Source: Limiplasma sp031549415 (GTDB taxonomy: Bacteria; Bacillota; Clostridia; Christensenellales; Aristaeellaceae). Taken from it: DNA of 38,250 nucleotides. The notes beneath the pieces were generated by a model. That model saw only the letters and a list, made by a program, of their open reading frames with translations. It searched no databases and was not told where the DNA came from. Shown one piece after another: positions 22,556 to 30,293 of the stretch; positions within the stretch are counted from its first letter, which is position 1, and every line of letters starts with the position of its first letter. The position numbers and the translations under genes are program-made. Location of the stretch: positions 1 to 38,250 of the forward strand of contig JAVBPU010000027.1 of the NCBI GenBank assembly GCA_031549415.1, written 5' to 3'.

Positions 22556-23527
22556 ATGGAGAGCCTTCAGATGCGGGAGGCCCTTTCGGGGGCGGAAAAA
22601 ACCATACTGACCGATCCCCTTTGCCAAAAGCCAGTGGAGGCGGTGCGGCTGAAAAACGAAGCCGGCCTGGAGCTGGTTTGCGTTCCAGACCGGGCCCTGG
22701 ATCTCTATTCCCTCCGCTTGGATGGCAAGGCCGTGAGCTATACCAATCCACAGGCGGGGATTTCTCCGGAAAATTTTGCGGAGGACGGAACAGAGGGGTT
22801 TGCCAAGAACTTTTTTGTGGGCTTTTTGACGACTTGCGGCCTGATCCAGTCCGGGCGGCCCTGCCAGGAGGCCGGGCGGAGGTTCGGCCTCCATGGCAGG
22901 ATTTCCAATACGCCCTGCAGCCCGGTGGAGATTTGGGAAACCCAAGAGGATATCCATGTGCGGGGAACGGCCCAGGAGGTCCATCCGGCAGGGGAACATA
23001 TGCGGCTTTTGCGCACCCTGCGGCTTGATAAGCATACGCCCACTCTGGAAATCCACGACCGTGTGACCAACCTGGGGGCTGCGCCAACGCCCTATATGAT
23101 CATGTATCATATCAATTTTGGAGAGCCTTTTTTATCTCCAAAGCTAAAGATTTCCGCTGATTTCACCTACATCGAGGACCGGGACACCGGAACCCTGGCC
23201 CCCCTGGAAGCCGTGACAGGCATGGGAACCCAGGGTACCAGAGGCAGGGAAAAGGTGTTTTATACCCAGGCCGATTTACAGGGTGGCGTCCTGCTGGAAA
23301 ACCGGGAGGCGGAAATGGGGCTTCTTCTGACCGCCCAGGGGGACGGCCTGGACTGGCTGGGCATTTGGCAAAGCTTTCATGGGACGCCCGCCATTTTGGG
23401 GATCGAGCCCTGCAATTGCCCTGGTCTGGGGCGGGTGAATGCCCGCAAGCGTGGGCTGCTGCCGCTGCTTTCCCCAGGGGAAACCCGGGAAAACCGGATC
23501 CTCGCCAGCTTTTACAGGCCCACGTAG
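22556..23527 (+). CDS. Aldose 1-epimerase-like protein, DUF4432 family
   Basis: A 323-residue protein of the galactose-mutarotase superfamily (DUF4432 branch). Marks are VCVPDRALDLYSLRLDGKAV, GFLTTCGLIQSG, FGLHGRISNTPCSPVEI (with the typical Gly-Leu-His-Gly), YMIMYHINFGEPFLSP and the late acidic motif GIEPCNC. The superfamily interconverts anomers of sugars or sugar-6-phosphates; the DUF4432 substrate is not established. It begins three bases after the second ATPase stop, so it belongs to the operon and suggests that the imported compound is, or contains, a sugar. No signal peptide, so it is cytoplasmic. Confidence 0.85.
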   Translation: MESLQMREALSGAEKTILTDPLCQKPVEAVRLKNEAGLELVCVPDRALDLYSLRLDGKAVSYTNPQAGISPENFAEDGTEGFAKNFFVGFLTTCGLIQSGRPCQEAGRRFGLHGRISNTPCSPVEIWETQEDIHVRGTAQEVHPAGEHMRLLRTLRLDKHTPTLEIHDRVTNLGAAPTPYMIMYHINFGEPFLSPKLKISADFTYIEDRDTGTLAPLEAVTGMGTQGTRGREKVFYTQADLQGGVLLENREAEMGLLLTAQGDGLDWLGIWQSFHGTPAILGIEPCNCPGLGRVNARKRGLLPLLSPGETRENRILASFYRPT

Positions 23528-23554
23528 ACGATACATCTAAAGGAGGACTTCACC

Positions 23555-25066
23555 TTGAAAGCGATCATGGTCATGTTTGATACGTTAAACCGGCATTTTT
23601 TGCCCTGTTATGGCTGCGATTGGGTACATGCGCCGAATTTCCAGCGGCTGGCGGAGCGCAGCGTGACCTTTGATCAGTGCTACGTGGGAAGCATGCCCTG
23701 CATGCCCGCCCGGCGGGAGTTGCACACGGGGCGGTATAATTTTCTGCACCGCAGCTGGGGGCCCATCGAGCCTTTTGATGATTCCGCTGTGGAAATGATG
23801 AGCGCCGCAGGGGTCTATACCCATCTGGTGACGGACCACCAGCATTACTGGGAAGACGGGGGAGCGACCTACCATTTCCGCTATTCTTCCTTTGACTTCA
23901 TCCGCGGCCAGGAGGGGGACCCCTTCCTTGGGGATGTAAGGGCCATGAAGGGCATAAACAAAATCAAAAATACCGCGGGGCAGTTCAAAATGGCCATGGA
24001 TCAGGTCAACCGCGCCCGCATGCAAAGGGAAGAGGATATGCCGCTGGCCAAAAGTTTTGCGGCGGGCCTGCGCTTTATGGAGGAGAACCGAGAGGAGGAC
24101 CGGTGGTTTTTGCAGTTGGAGTGCTTTGACCCCCACGAGCCCTTTTTTGTGCCGGAAAAATACAAGGCTCTTTATCCGGACGCCTATGAGGGTGAGCCCT
24201 TTGATTGGCCCGGCTATGGCCGCGCCGAGGCGGACCCGGTGAAGCGGGATCACATCCGCAAAACCTACGCCGCCCTCTTGTCCATGTGCGACGAGTACCT
24301 GGGCAAGCTGCTGGACATGATGGACCGCTACGACATGTGGAAGGATACGCTGCTGATCGTCAACACGGATCACGGGTACCTGCTGGAGGAACACGACTAC
24401 TGGGGCAAGAACATCATGCCCTGGTACAATGAAACCGCGCATACTCCATTGTTCCTCTGGGACCCCCGCCATGGCGTGGCAGGGGAGCGCAGGGACAGCC
24501 TGGTGCAGACCATCGACCTGCCCGTCACCCTGCTGGATTTCTTTGGCATTGAAAAAACGGCCGACATGGAGGGCCACGCGCTGGGCCCGGTGATCGAAAA
24601 GGACCAGGCTGTCCGGGAGGCGGCGCTGTTCGGCCTGTTTGGCGGCCACGTGTGCGTTACGGATGGACGGTATGTGTACATGCGGGGAATTGGCCAGGGG
24701 GATAACGCGCCCCTGTATCAATACACCTATATGCCCATGCACTTATACAACCTGTTTTCTGTGCCGGAAATGCGCACGGCGGAGTTGGCGGAGCCCTTTT
24801 CCTTTACCAAGGGCTGCCGCCCTCTGAAAATCAAAAGCGGAAGATGGGTGGACAAGGACACCCATGCCCGCATTGGCTATGTGGAGCCAGAGCATTTGCG
24901 CGAGGACCTTTTATTTGATCTCACGGAGGACCCAGGCCAGGAGCGGCCCTTGCAGGATTCCGCCCTTGAGGCTAGGATGCTGGACCAAATGGTGGCGCTA
25001 ATGGAGAAGAACGACGCGCCTGCGGAGCAATACCAACGCCTCAGGATTCATGCCGGCGCAAAATAA
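23555..25066 (+). CDS. Sulfatase, Cys-type (formylglycine-dependent), cytoplasmic
   Basis: A 503-residue member of the alkaline-phosphatase/sulfatase superfamily. The active-site motif is C49-M-P-A-R53 followed by LHTGR; Cys49 must be oxidised to formylglycine. Metal ligands include Asp9 (MFDTLN) and the NTDHG motif near residue 271. The start is TTG 23555, with AAAGGAGG eight bases upstream; ATG 23567 is too far from it. No signal peptide is present, so it acts in the cytoplasm on an imported sulfate ester. A phosphonate-monoester hydrolase activity, known in related Cys-type enzymes, is the main alternative. Maturation needs an anaerobic sulfatase-maturing enzyme (radical SAM), which is not in this window. 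Confidence 0.9.
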   Translation: MKAIMVMFDTLNRHFLPCYGCDWVHAPNFQRLAERSVTFDQCYVGSMPCMPARRELHTGRYNFLHRSWGPIEPFDDSAVEMMSAAGVYTHLVTDHQHYWEDGGATYHFRYSSFDFIRGQEGDPFLGDVRAMKGINKIKNTAGQFKMAMDQVNRARMQREEDMPLAKSFAAGLRFMEENREEDRWFLQLECFDPHEPFFVPEKYKALYPDAYEGEPFDWPGYGRAEADPVKRDHIRKTYAALLSMCDEYLGKLLDMMDRYDMWKDTLLIVNTDHGYLLEEHDYWGKNIMPWYNETAHTPLFLWDPRHGVAGERRDSLVQTIDLPVTLLDFFGIEKTADMEGHALGPVIEKDQAVREAALFGLFGGHVCVTDGRYVYMRGIGQGDNAPLYQYTYMPMHLYNLFSVPEMRTAELAEPFSFTKGCRPLKIKSGRWVDKDTHARIGYVEPEHLREDLLFDLTEDPGQERPLQDSALEARMLDQMVALMEKNDAPAEQYQRLRIHAGAK

Positions 25067-25115
25067 GGCGCGGCCTGTGCCAAAACCTGCCACGGACGGC
25101 GAGGAGAATGATGGG

Positions 25116-26603
25116 ATGAAGCTGTACTGGGGAGACCTGCACAACCATTGTGGAATATCGTATGGCTTTGGCAGCCTGGAAAACGCCTTGAAAATCGCCC
25201 GGACACACCTGGATTTCACCTGCGTTACCGGCCATGCCATGTGGCCGGACATGTACCCCCGGAACCCGGAAACCGCCTTTGTGGTGGACTTTCATGAAAG
25301 AGGCTTTCAAAAGCTGCGGGAGCGCTGGCCAGAGGTGCTCCGCAGGGTGAACGAATATAACACGGAGAGCCTGGTCACCTTTCAGTCCTATGAAATGCAT
25401 TCCTCACGGTATGGGGATCATCATTTTGTGTCGCCGGACGGCCATTTGCCTCTGATAGAGCGGGAAAGTCCGGGGGAGATCGTCCGAGATTGCGGGTGTC
25501 GGGCCATAGCCATTCCCCACCACATCGGCTATACGCCCGGATACCGGGGCATCGACTGGGCGCTATTTGACCCGGCCATCTCTCCGGTGGTGGAGGTATT
25601 TTCCAAGCATGGCTGCGCCATGCGGGAGGACGGACCCTTTCCCTATTACCACGATATGGGCCCCCTGGACCCCCGAAACACCGCCCAGGAGGGCCTGAAA
25701 AGGGGCCTTCGGTTTTCCTTCGCCGGGTCCACCGATCACCACGCGGGATTTCCGGGCTCTTATGGGGATGGGATGACCGGGGTGTGGGCCAGGGAGAAAA
25801 CCCGGGAAGGCCTTTGGGATGCGCTGATCAAGGGGCATACCTACGCGGCCACGGGAGACCGGATCGCCTGCGCTTTTACGTTGAACGACGCCATGATGGG
25901 GGATGCCCTGGAGGCGGGAAGGCGGCATCTCTGTTTTGAGGTTCAGGGGGACGCGCCCCTGGAGCAACTCATCATTCGTAAAAACGGGCGCGTGGCGGCT
26001 TTTTCCATGCCGGAGGCGCGGGATTTGGAGAAGGATCCAGGGGGTGTCTATCTACTCAGGCTGGAAATGGGCTGGAGCAGTTCTCCGGACAAACACCATT
26101 GGGAGGGCGAGCTGCGGGTGGAAGACGGGGAGATTTTGCGAGTGCAGCCGTATTTCCGAGGATTGAACGCGCTAAGCCCCAGCGACAGCGAGGTCAACAG
26201 CCAGGAGGCTACCAACGCGCTGGACAACGGCTTTGCCAGACCGGAAGCGGGCAGGGCCCAGTTCCGCTGCGATACCGTTTGTAACAAGTCCACTTTGCAT
26301 CCCCAGACCTCGGCTTTTTTGTTTGAGGTGCAAGGACAGCCAGACAGCCGCGTTCAACTGGCGGTGAACGGGCAAAGATTTGCGATGCCGCTGAAAGACC
26401 TTTTGCGGCAGGGCTTTACCGCGCAAACAAAGCCGTGGCATTCTCATGCCTTCAAGATGCACACGGCCTATGCCGCCGCGGCTTGCCGGGCGGTGCTGGA
26501 ATGGGACGATGAGCCCTCCGGGAGCCGGGACGTTTACCAGGCGGAGGCCGTGCAGATCAACGGACAACGGGCGTTTGTATCGCCTATTTTTGTGGAGCGG
26601 TAA
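25116..26603 (+). CDS. DUF3604 protein with PHP-type metal-hydrolase domain
   Basis: A 495-residue protein. The first ~290 residues form a PHP-like metallohydrolase domain with WGDLHNHCG (His9, His11), VTGHAMWPDMYP, AIPHHIGYTPGY and FAGSTDHHAGFPG as probable metal ligands. The remaining ~200 residues are beta-rich and may bind substrate. PHP enzymes hydrolyse phosphoesters or related bonds; the reaction of DUF3604 is not established. ATG 25116 has GAGGAG nine bases upstream; an in-frame ATG at 25050 overlaps the sulfatase end but has no ribosome site. No signal peptide. Last gene of the operon; no clear terminator seen after it. Confidence 0.85.
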   Translation: MKLYWGDLHNHCGISYGFGSLENALKIARTHLDFTCVTGHAMWPDMYPRNPETAFVVDFHERGFQKLRERWPEVLRRVNEYNTESLVTFQSYEMHSSRYGDHHFVSPDGHLPLIERESPGEIVRDCGCRAIAIPHHIGYTPGYRGIDWALFDPAISPVVEVFSKHGCAMREDGPFPYYHDMGPLDPRNTAQEGLKRGLRFSFAGSTDHHAGFPGSYGDGMTGVWAREKTREGLWDALIKGHTYAATGDRIACAFTLNDAMMGDALEAGRRHLCFEVQGDAPLEQLIIRKNGRVAAFSMPEARDLEKDPGGVYLLRLEMGWSSSPDKHHWEGELRVEDGEILRVQPYFRGLNALSPSDSEVNSQEATNALDNGFARPEAGRAQFRCDTVCNKSTLHPQTSAFLFEVQGQPDSRVQLAVNGQRFAMPLKDLLRQGFTAQTKPWHSHAFKMHTAYAAAACRAVLEWDDEPSGSRDVYQAEAVQINGQRAFVSPIFVER

Positions 26604-26689
26604 AAACTGCCTTTTATCCTTTGCTTTGGGTACGCTTTGATGATGCCGCACAAGTCAAGCGGAATCAAACTTGCTCCCATTATGGTTTT

Positions 26690-26706
26690 ATAAAATTAAA
26701 TTTTAT
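26690..26706. promoter_or_regulatory. Palindromic operator candidate for the OhrR-type regulator
   Basis: ATAAAATT, one central A, AATTTTAT: a perfect 8-1-8 palindrome immediately upstream of the -35 of the marR-type gene. OhrR operators are AT-rich palindromes of similar size, so autoregulation is likely. Confidence 0.55.
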
Positions 26707-26735
26707 TTGATTATATTTTCGATTGGTGCTACAAT
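26707..26735 (+). promoter_or_regulatory. Promoter of the ohrR-gpx-nitroreductase operon
   Basis: TTGATT (26707-26712), 17 bases, TACAAT (26730-26735) with a TGC extension. Confidence 0.75.
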
Positions 26736-26764
26736 ATGTTTGTGAAGCGATGGGAGGTGCTGGA

Positions 26765-27184
26765 TTGGACCCGCTGAAACTGGAAAACCAGCTATGCTTT
26801 CCGCTGTACGCGGCGGCGCGGGGTGTGGTGAAGCTGTATACGCCGCTGCTGGATCAAATGGGCCTGACCTACACCCAGTACGTCACCCTGATGCTGCTGT
26901 GGGAGCACAAGAGCCTCACGGTGAAGCAATTGGGCGAAAGGCTGTATCTGGACTCCGGCACACTGACGCCGCTGCTGAAAAAACTGGAAGCCCAGGGGTA
27001 TGTGGCACGTCAGCGCTCGAAGGAAGATGAGCGCAGCCTGATCGTTACCCTCACAGACGCGGGCGCGGCGTTGCGGGAACAGGCCCTGGGCATTCCGGCA
27101 GCCATCGGCCAGTGCATTCAGCTGAGCGCCGGGGAAGCCGAGACGCTGTACACCCTGCTGTATAAGCTATTGGGCCAGATGTGA
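26765..27184 (+). CDS. ohrR: MarR-family peroxide sensor, OhrR type
   Basis: A 139-residue winged-helix repressor. KLENQLCFPLYAAARGVVKL with Cys11 matches the OhrR reactive cysteine region (Cys15 in B. subtilis). LTYTQYVTLMLLWEH, LGERLYLDSGTLTPLLKKLE and the wing RQRSKEDERSLIVTLT complete the family pattern. No further cysteine is seen, so it would be a one-Cys type that needs a thiol partner. The TTG start at 26765 has GGGAGG seven bases upstream and gives the usual N-terminus; the longer frame from 26723 overlaps the promoter. OhrR normally controls ohrA; here the downstream genes are a peroxidase and a nitroreductase. Confidence 0.88.
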   Translation: MDPLKLENQLCFPLYAAARGVVKLYTPLLDQMGLTYTQYVTLMLLWEHKSLTVKQLGERLYLDSGTLTPLLKKLEAQGYVARQRSKEDERSLIVTLTDAGAALREQALGIPAAIGQCIQLSAGEAETLYTLLYKLLGQM

Positions 27185-27236
27185 GCGCGGCGGCAGGCAA
27201 AGCAATCAAACCAATCAAAGAACAGAAGGAGCATGG

Positions 27237-27773
27237 ATGATGAACGTATATGATTTCACAGTCAAGGATAACAAGGGGAACCCCGTTTCGCTGTCGGACT
27301 ACCGGGGCAAGGTGCTGCTCATCGTCAACACGGCCACCAAGTGCGGCCTGACGCCCCAGTACGAGGCGCTGGAAGCGCTGTACAAAAAGTACCAGGACAA
27401 AGGGCTGGTCATTCTGGACTTCCCCTGCAACCAGTTCCTGGGGCAAGCCCCCGGAACGGACGAGCAGATCACGGAATTTTGCACACTCCATTACAGCACC
27501 AGCTTCCCGCGCTTCCAAAAGATTGACGTCAACGGCAAGGATGCCGATCCGCTATATGTGTGGCTGCGGGAGCAAGCGCCGGAGGACCACAACGATGAGG
27601 AAAGCAAGTCCTTTGAGAAGAAGGTGAAGGTCCTCAAGCCTTTTGCCAAGGCGGGGGACATCAAGTGGAACTTCGGCAAGTTCCTGATCAATCGGGAGGG
27701 GAACGTCCATGGCCGCTATTCCCCGGCGATGAAGCCGGAGCAACTGGGGGCGGAAATTGAGATGCTGCTCTAA
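27237..27773 (+). CDS. Glutathione peroxidase family protein, probably thioredoxin-dependent
   Basis: A 178-residue peroxidase. The peroxidatic residue is Cys36 (NTATKCGLTPQYEAL), not selenocysteine. FPCNQFLGQAPG and WNFGKFLI supply the Gln, Asn and Trp of the active site. A further cysteine at ~82 (ITEFCTLHY) lies where thioredoxin-dependent members keep the resolving cysteine, so thioredoxin is the likely reductant. It is cytoplasmic. The start is ATG 27237 or 27240 behind AAGGAG; an ATG at 27233 is out of frame. It follows the ohrR-type gene by 52 bases without a terminator, so it is probably part of a peroxide-inducible operon. Confidence 0.92.
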   Translation: MMNVYDFTVKDNKGNPVSLSDYRGKVLLIVNTATKCGLTPQYEALEALYKKYQDKGLVILDFPCNQFLGQAPGTDEQITEFCTLHYSTSFPRFQKIDVNGKDADPLYVWLREQAPEDHNDEESKSFEKKVKVLKPFAKAGDIKWNFGKFLINREGNVHGRYSPAMKPEQLGAEIEMLL

Positions 27774-27793
27774 ACGGACGAGGAGGGATTCCC

Positions 27794-28627
27794 ATGGACG
27801 TTTTTGAAACCATCAAAGCTCGGCGTTCCACGCGCAGCTACAGCGGAAGGCCGATCGAAGAAGCCCATTGGCAGGCGGTGGAGGCGGAGCTTGGTAAGCT
27901 GTCGGCGGAATATTCCGTTCGCTTAGCCTTGCTCAAGAACGAATTGCAAGGCAAGGCGGATGCCCCCGGCAGGCCATTCGGCACCTATGGGGTGATCAAG
28001 CGCCCGGAGGCGTTCCTTGCCGCCGTCTGCCCCAGCACCCGGGACGGGCTGCTGGCCGCGGGCGCAGCCCTGGAAAAGGCGGTGCTGCTGTGCGCCTCCC
28101 TCGGCCTGGGCACCTGTTGGCTGGGCGGCAGCTTCAAGCGGGGCGAATTTGGGGCCGCGCTGACCGTGGGGCCGGAGGAACGGATTCCCGCCGTCATCTC
28201 TGTGGGGTACCCGGCGGAAAAAGAAGGGCTGCTGGGCAGTGTTATGCGTCGGGGCGCGAAGTCCGACCAGCGCAAACCCTACGAAACGCTGTTCTTCGAT
28301 GGGAGTTTTGGGACGCCGCTGCAACCGGGCGGCGATGACCTCAGCGCGGCCCTGGAGATGGTGCGCCTGGGACCGTCAGCCTCCAACAAGCAGCCCTGGC
28401 GCGGGGTGAAGGCTTCAGATGCCGTGCACTTTTACATCGCCCATACGCCGGGCTATGCGAAGATGCTGCCCTTTGACATGCAGATGCTGGACATGGGCAT
28501 TGCCATGGCGCATTTTGAGCTGGCGGCCCGGGCGAAAGGAATGGCTGGCGGCTGGGCGCAGGCCGACCCGCGCCTAAAAGACGTGCCCGCGCAGACGGAG
28601 TATGTGCGAAGCTGGTTGCATTCATAG
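27794..28627 (+). CDS. Nitroreductase family protein
   Basis: A 277-residue flavoprotein of the putative-TM-nitroreductase subgroup. FETIKARRSTRSYSGRPI is the classic FMN-binding start. ALEKAVLLCASLGLGTCWLG and RIPAVISVGYPAEK follow, and LGPSASNKQPWRGV is a second FMN-contact motif. Such proteins use NAD(P)H to reduce nitro groups or quinones; the physiological substrate is unknown. ATG 27794 has GAGGAGG upstream and lies 20 bases after gpx, completing a three-gene redox operon. No terminator was recognised after it. Confidence 0.9.
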   Translation: MDVFETIKARRSTRSYSGRPIEEAHWQAVEAELGKLSAEYSVRLALLKNELQGKADAPGRPFGTYGVIKRPEAFLAAVCPSTRDGLLAAGAALEKAVLLCASLGLGTCWLGGSFKRGEFGAALTVGPEERIPAVISVGYPAEKEGLLGSVMRRGAKSDQRKPYETLFFDGSFGTPLQPGGDDLSAALEMVRLGPSASNKQPWRGVKASDAVHFYIAHTPGYAKMLPFDMQMLDMGIAMAHFELAARAKGMAGGWAQADPRLKDVPAQTEYVRSWLHS

Positions 28628-28676
28628 GTTGCTTCTTCCTATCTGGCGCGCAGGAGGGGTTCGCCTTGGAGATATT

Positions 28677-29152
28677 TCAGTAGGATCGTTGTTCGATGAA
28701 ACCGCTCTCGTCCAAGAACACCAGGCGTCCCGGGTCAAGCGTTTGTTAATCCTGCTTCCATGCTTGGCGCCTGAGCGCAACATCTTCTCTGCTTTGCTCA
28801 GCTGCGTGTGCCGTTTTTTTACGCCGCAAGCCTAACTTTTTGTTGATGGTGTTGCATAGCGCAGGAACGCTTACTGGCAACGAAAATTCATCGATTAGTT
28901 CTTGTAATGAGATATCTGGCTGTTCTTTGATTTTCTCGGTGATGCGGGCAAGCGTTTCCTCGTTGATCCGCGGCTTGCGACCATTGTTCAATGGCCGCGG
29001 ATCAGTGCTTCCTGTTTCTTTGTATAGGATCAGCAAGCGAGTGACTACGCTTGGCTTATCTGCAATTCCCTTGCGATCTTACTGTTGCTGTCCCCTCGTT
29101 CTTTTGCCTTGATCACTCGTTTGCGTATATCTTTCGATAATGGTGCTGGCAT
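28677..29152 (-). pseudogene. IS630-family transposase remnant
   Basis: Read on the minus strand from ATG 29152, the frame gives MPAPLSKDIRKRVIKAKERG and an IS630-type helix-turn-helix. It then hits a stop near 29045. A shift of frame continues with VVTRLLILYKETG, KPRINEETLARITEKIKEQP and LGLRRKKTAHAAEQSREDVA, a second stop occurs after WKQD, and the last part reads DPGRLVFLDESGF, containing one acidic residue of the DDE catalytic site. The remaining two-thirds of the catalytic domain is missing. It is inactive: at least one frameshift, one in-frame stop and a large deletion. It joins directly to a truncated phage-like gene. Confidence 0.8.
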
Positions 29153-29156
29153 GCGA

Positions 29157-29585
29157 TCACCGCCTTTTCACCATTATAATATACTTGTCACGTTTGTTAA
29201 TTTGCTCTAAAATTGAGTTTTCGTTTTTGAGGCCCTCCGTGGCCGTCTGCACCTTCTGCGCAAGGCTCAGGTGTGCAGCGCCCCCAAAGGCGGCGGCATT
29301 TTTCAACCGGGTAATGGTCTCTGTAAGCGCCCGCATCAGCAGGCTGCTCAGCCCGTCTTTGTCCAGGGCGGTAAGCTGGGCCAGTATGCCGGATGCATCC
29401 TGCCCAGGAAAGAGGGCCTCCATCAGCTGCATGGGTAGGTCTTGCAGGGTTTCCATGGCGGTGAGATAGGCCCCGATGGGCATTTTCTTGATGGTATAGC
29501 CCCGCACCTTGATACTCCTGGGCAGCGACACGGAAACGCTGCTGGGCTTGGTGGCCTTGCCGAAAAAGTTGGAAATGGTTTGCAT
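29157..29585 (-). CDS. Phage tail-assembly-chaperone-like protein, C-terminus replaced at the IS junction
   Basis: A 142-residue frame. MQTISNFFGKATKPSSVSVS, then LPRSIKVRGYTIKKMPIGAY and an Ala/Leu-rich helical region resemble the small tail-assembly chaperones that precede tape-measure genes in Bacillota siphophages and myophages; this assignment is by overall pattern and is only moderate. ATG 29585 has AAGGAGG six bases upstream. The last ~14 residues (NKRDKYIIMVKRR) appear to be encoded by sequence at the edge of the IS630 remnant, so the original C-terminus is lost. No tape-measure or other tail genes follow. Probably a non-functional prophage remnant. Confidence 0.55.
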   Translation of the reverse strand: MQTISNFFGKATKPSSVSVSLPRSIKVRGYTIKKMPIGAYLTAMETLQDLPMQLMEALFPGQDASGILAQLTALDKDGLSSLLMRALTETITRLKNAAAFGGAAHLSLAQKVQTATEGLKNENSILEQINKRDKYIIMVKRR

Positions 29586-29647
29586 GGGATGCCTCCTTAA
29601 ATTTGTATTGAAAAAGCCCAACCTGTGCAGTCGAGCCTCTTTTTTGT

Positions 29648-29676
29648 TTGACAAATGCTATCGAATATGATATCAT
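29648..29676 (+). promoter_or_regulatory. Promoter of the RelE/RHH toxin-antitoxin pair
   Basis: TTGACA (29648-29653), 17 bases, TATCAT (29671-29676). The start near 29683 rules out the upstream TTG as the toxin start codon. Confidence 0.7.
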
Positions 29677-29698
29677 TATTCTCAAACGGGTGATTTTT

Positions 29699-29944
29699 GT
29701 GCAAATTCTTCTACAAAAGCAGCCGCAGAAATATCTTGCATCCGTAGATGCGCCTACCAGGGTCAAGCTTTACAAAGCCCCGGACCACCTATCCCGGTTA
29801 GAGGGCGATATCAAGCGCCTAAAGGGGTATGATAACCTGTACCGGTATAAAATCGCCCATTACCGCATCCTGTTTTCCATAGATGTTGCGGGCAATTTGA
29901 TCATTGTTTCCACCATCAACACCCGTACCAACATCAAGTATTAA
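29699..29944 (+). CDS. RelE/ParE-superfamily toxin
   Basis: An 81-residue toxin of the RelE/ParE fold: QKYLASVDAPTRVKLYKAPD, then DIKRLKGYDNLYRYKIAHYR and ILFSIDVAGNLIIVSTINTR. The pattern LKG..xxYRxxxxxYRILF is typical. Members either cleave mRNA on the ribosome (RelE) or poison gyrase (ParE); which applies here is not clear. GTG 29699 is chosen because it follows the promoter and has GGGTG upstream; GTG 29690 is also possible. The antitoxin starts 12 bases downstream, so the toxin is the first gene, the reverse of the common order. The pair is on the strand opposite to the phage remnants. Confidence 0.8.
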   Translation: MQILLQKQPQKYLASVDAPTRVKLYKAPDHLSRLEGDIKRLKGYDNLYRYKIAHYRILFSIDVAGNLIIVSTINTRTNIKY

Positions 29945-29956
29945 GGAGGCCTCCTC

Positions 29957-30217
29957 ATGACAGACGATATCAAAAAGAAACTGGCCGCCATTCCGGCGGA
30001 AGAACCCGACGCTGATGACCTCCGCATGATTGATGAGGCCGCCCGAATCAATAACGGCTCCACCATGTCGCTGGATGCCTTCATGGATTCCCTGGAAGGA
30101 TACGGCGGTAGAATCCTCCTTCGTGTCCCCAGGAGCCTGCACAAGCGCCTTGTGGAAGAAGCGCGGATAGAGGGCGTAAGCCTCAACCAATACGCCCTTT
30201 ACAAGCTAAGCAGATAA
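29957..30217 (+). CDS. Ribbon-helix-helix antitoxin partner
   Basis: An 86-residue protein. The acidic N-terminal half (MTDDIKKKLAAIPAEEPDAD onward) probably wraps the toxin. The C-terminal ~35 residues (GGRILLRVPRSLHKRLVEEA, EGVSLNQYALYKL) form a ribbon-helix-helix DNA-binding domain of the HicB/Arc kind. ATG 29957 has AAGGAGG upstream; the ribosome site is part of the palindrome AGGAGGCCTCCT. Its role is inferred from the fold and from being next to the toxin. Confidence 0.8.
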   Translation: MTDDIKKKLAAIPAEEPDADDLRMIDEAARINNGSTMSLDAFMDSLEGYGGRILLRVPRSLHKRLVEEARIEGVSLNQYALYKLSR

Positions 30218-30246
30218 AAGGCTATCCCTCACCGGCAAGCGCAAGA

Positions 30247-30264
30247 CCCAGCCAAGCGGCTGGG
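30247..30264. terminator. Hairpin between the two converging toxin-antitoxin modules
   Basis: CCCAGCC, an AAGC loop and GGCTGGG form a perfect 7-bp stem. Only short pyrimidine runs flank it, so termination is possible but weak. Confidence 0.4.
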
Positions 30265-30293
30265 CCTTGTGAATGAAGTTGGACGGGCTTGGT

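Noticed and set aside
29648..29698. Upstream TTG start for the RelE-like toxin
   Set aside because: The TTG is part of the -35 hexamer TTGACA of the module's own promoter.
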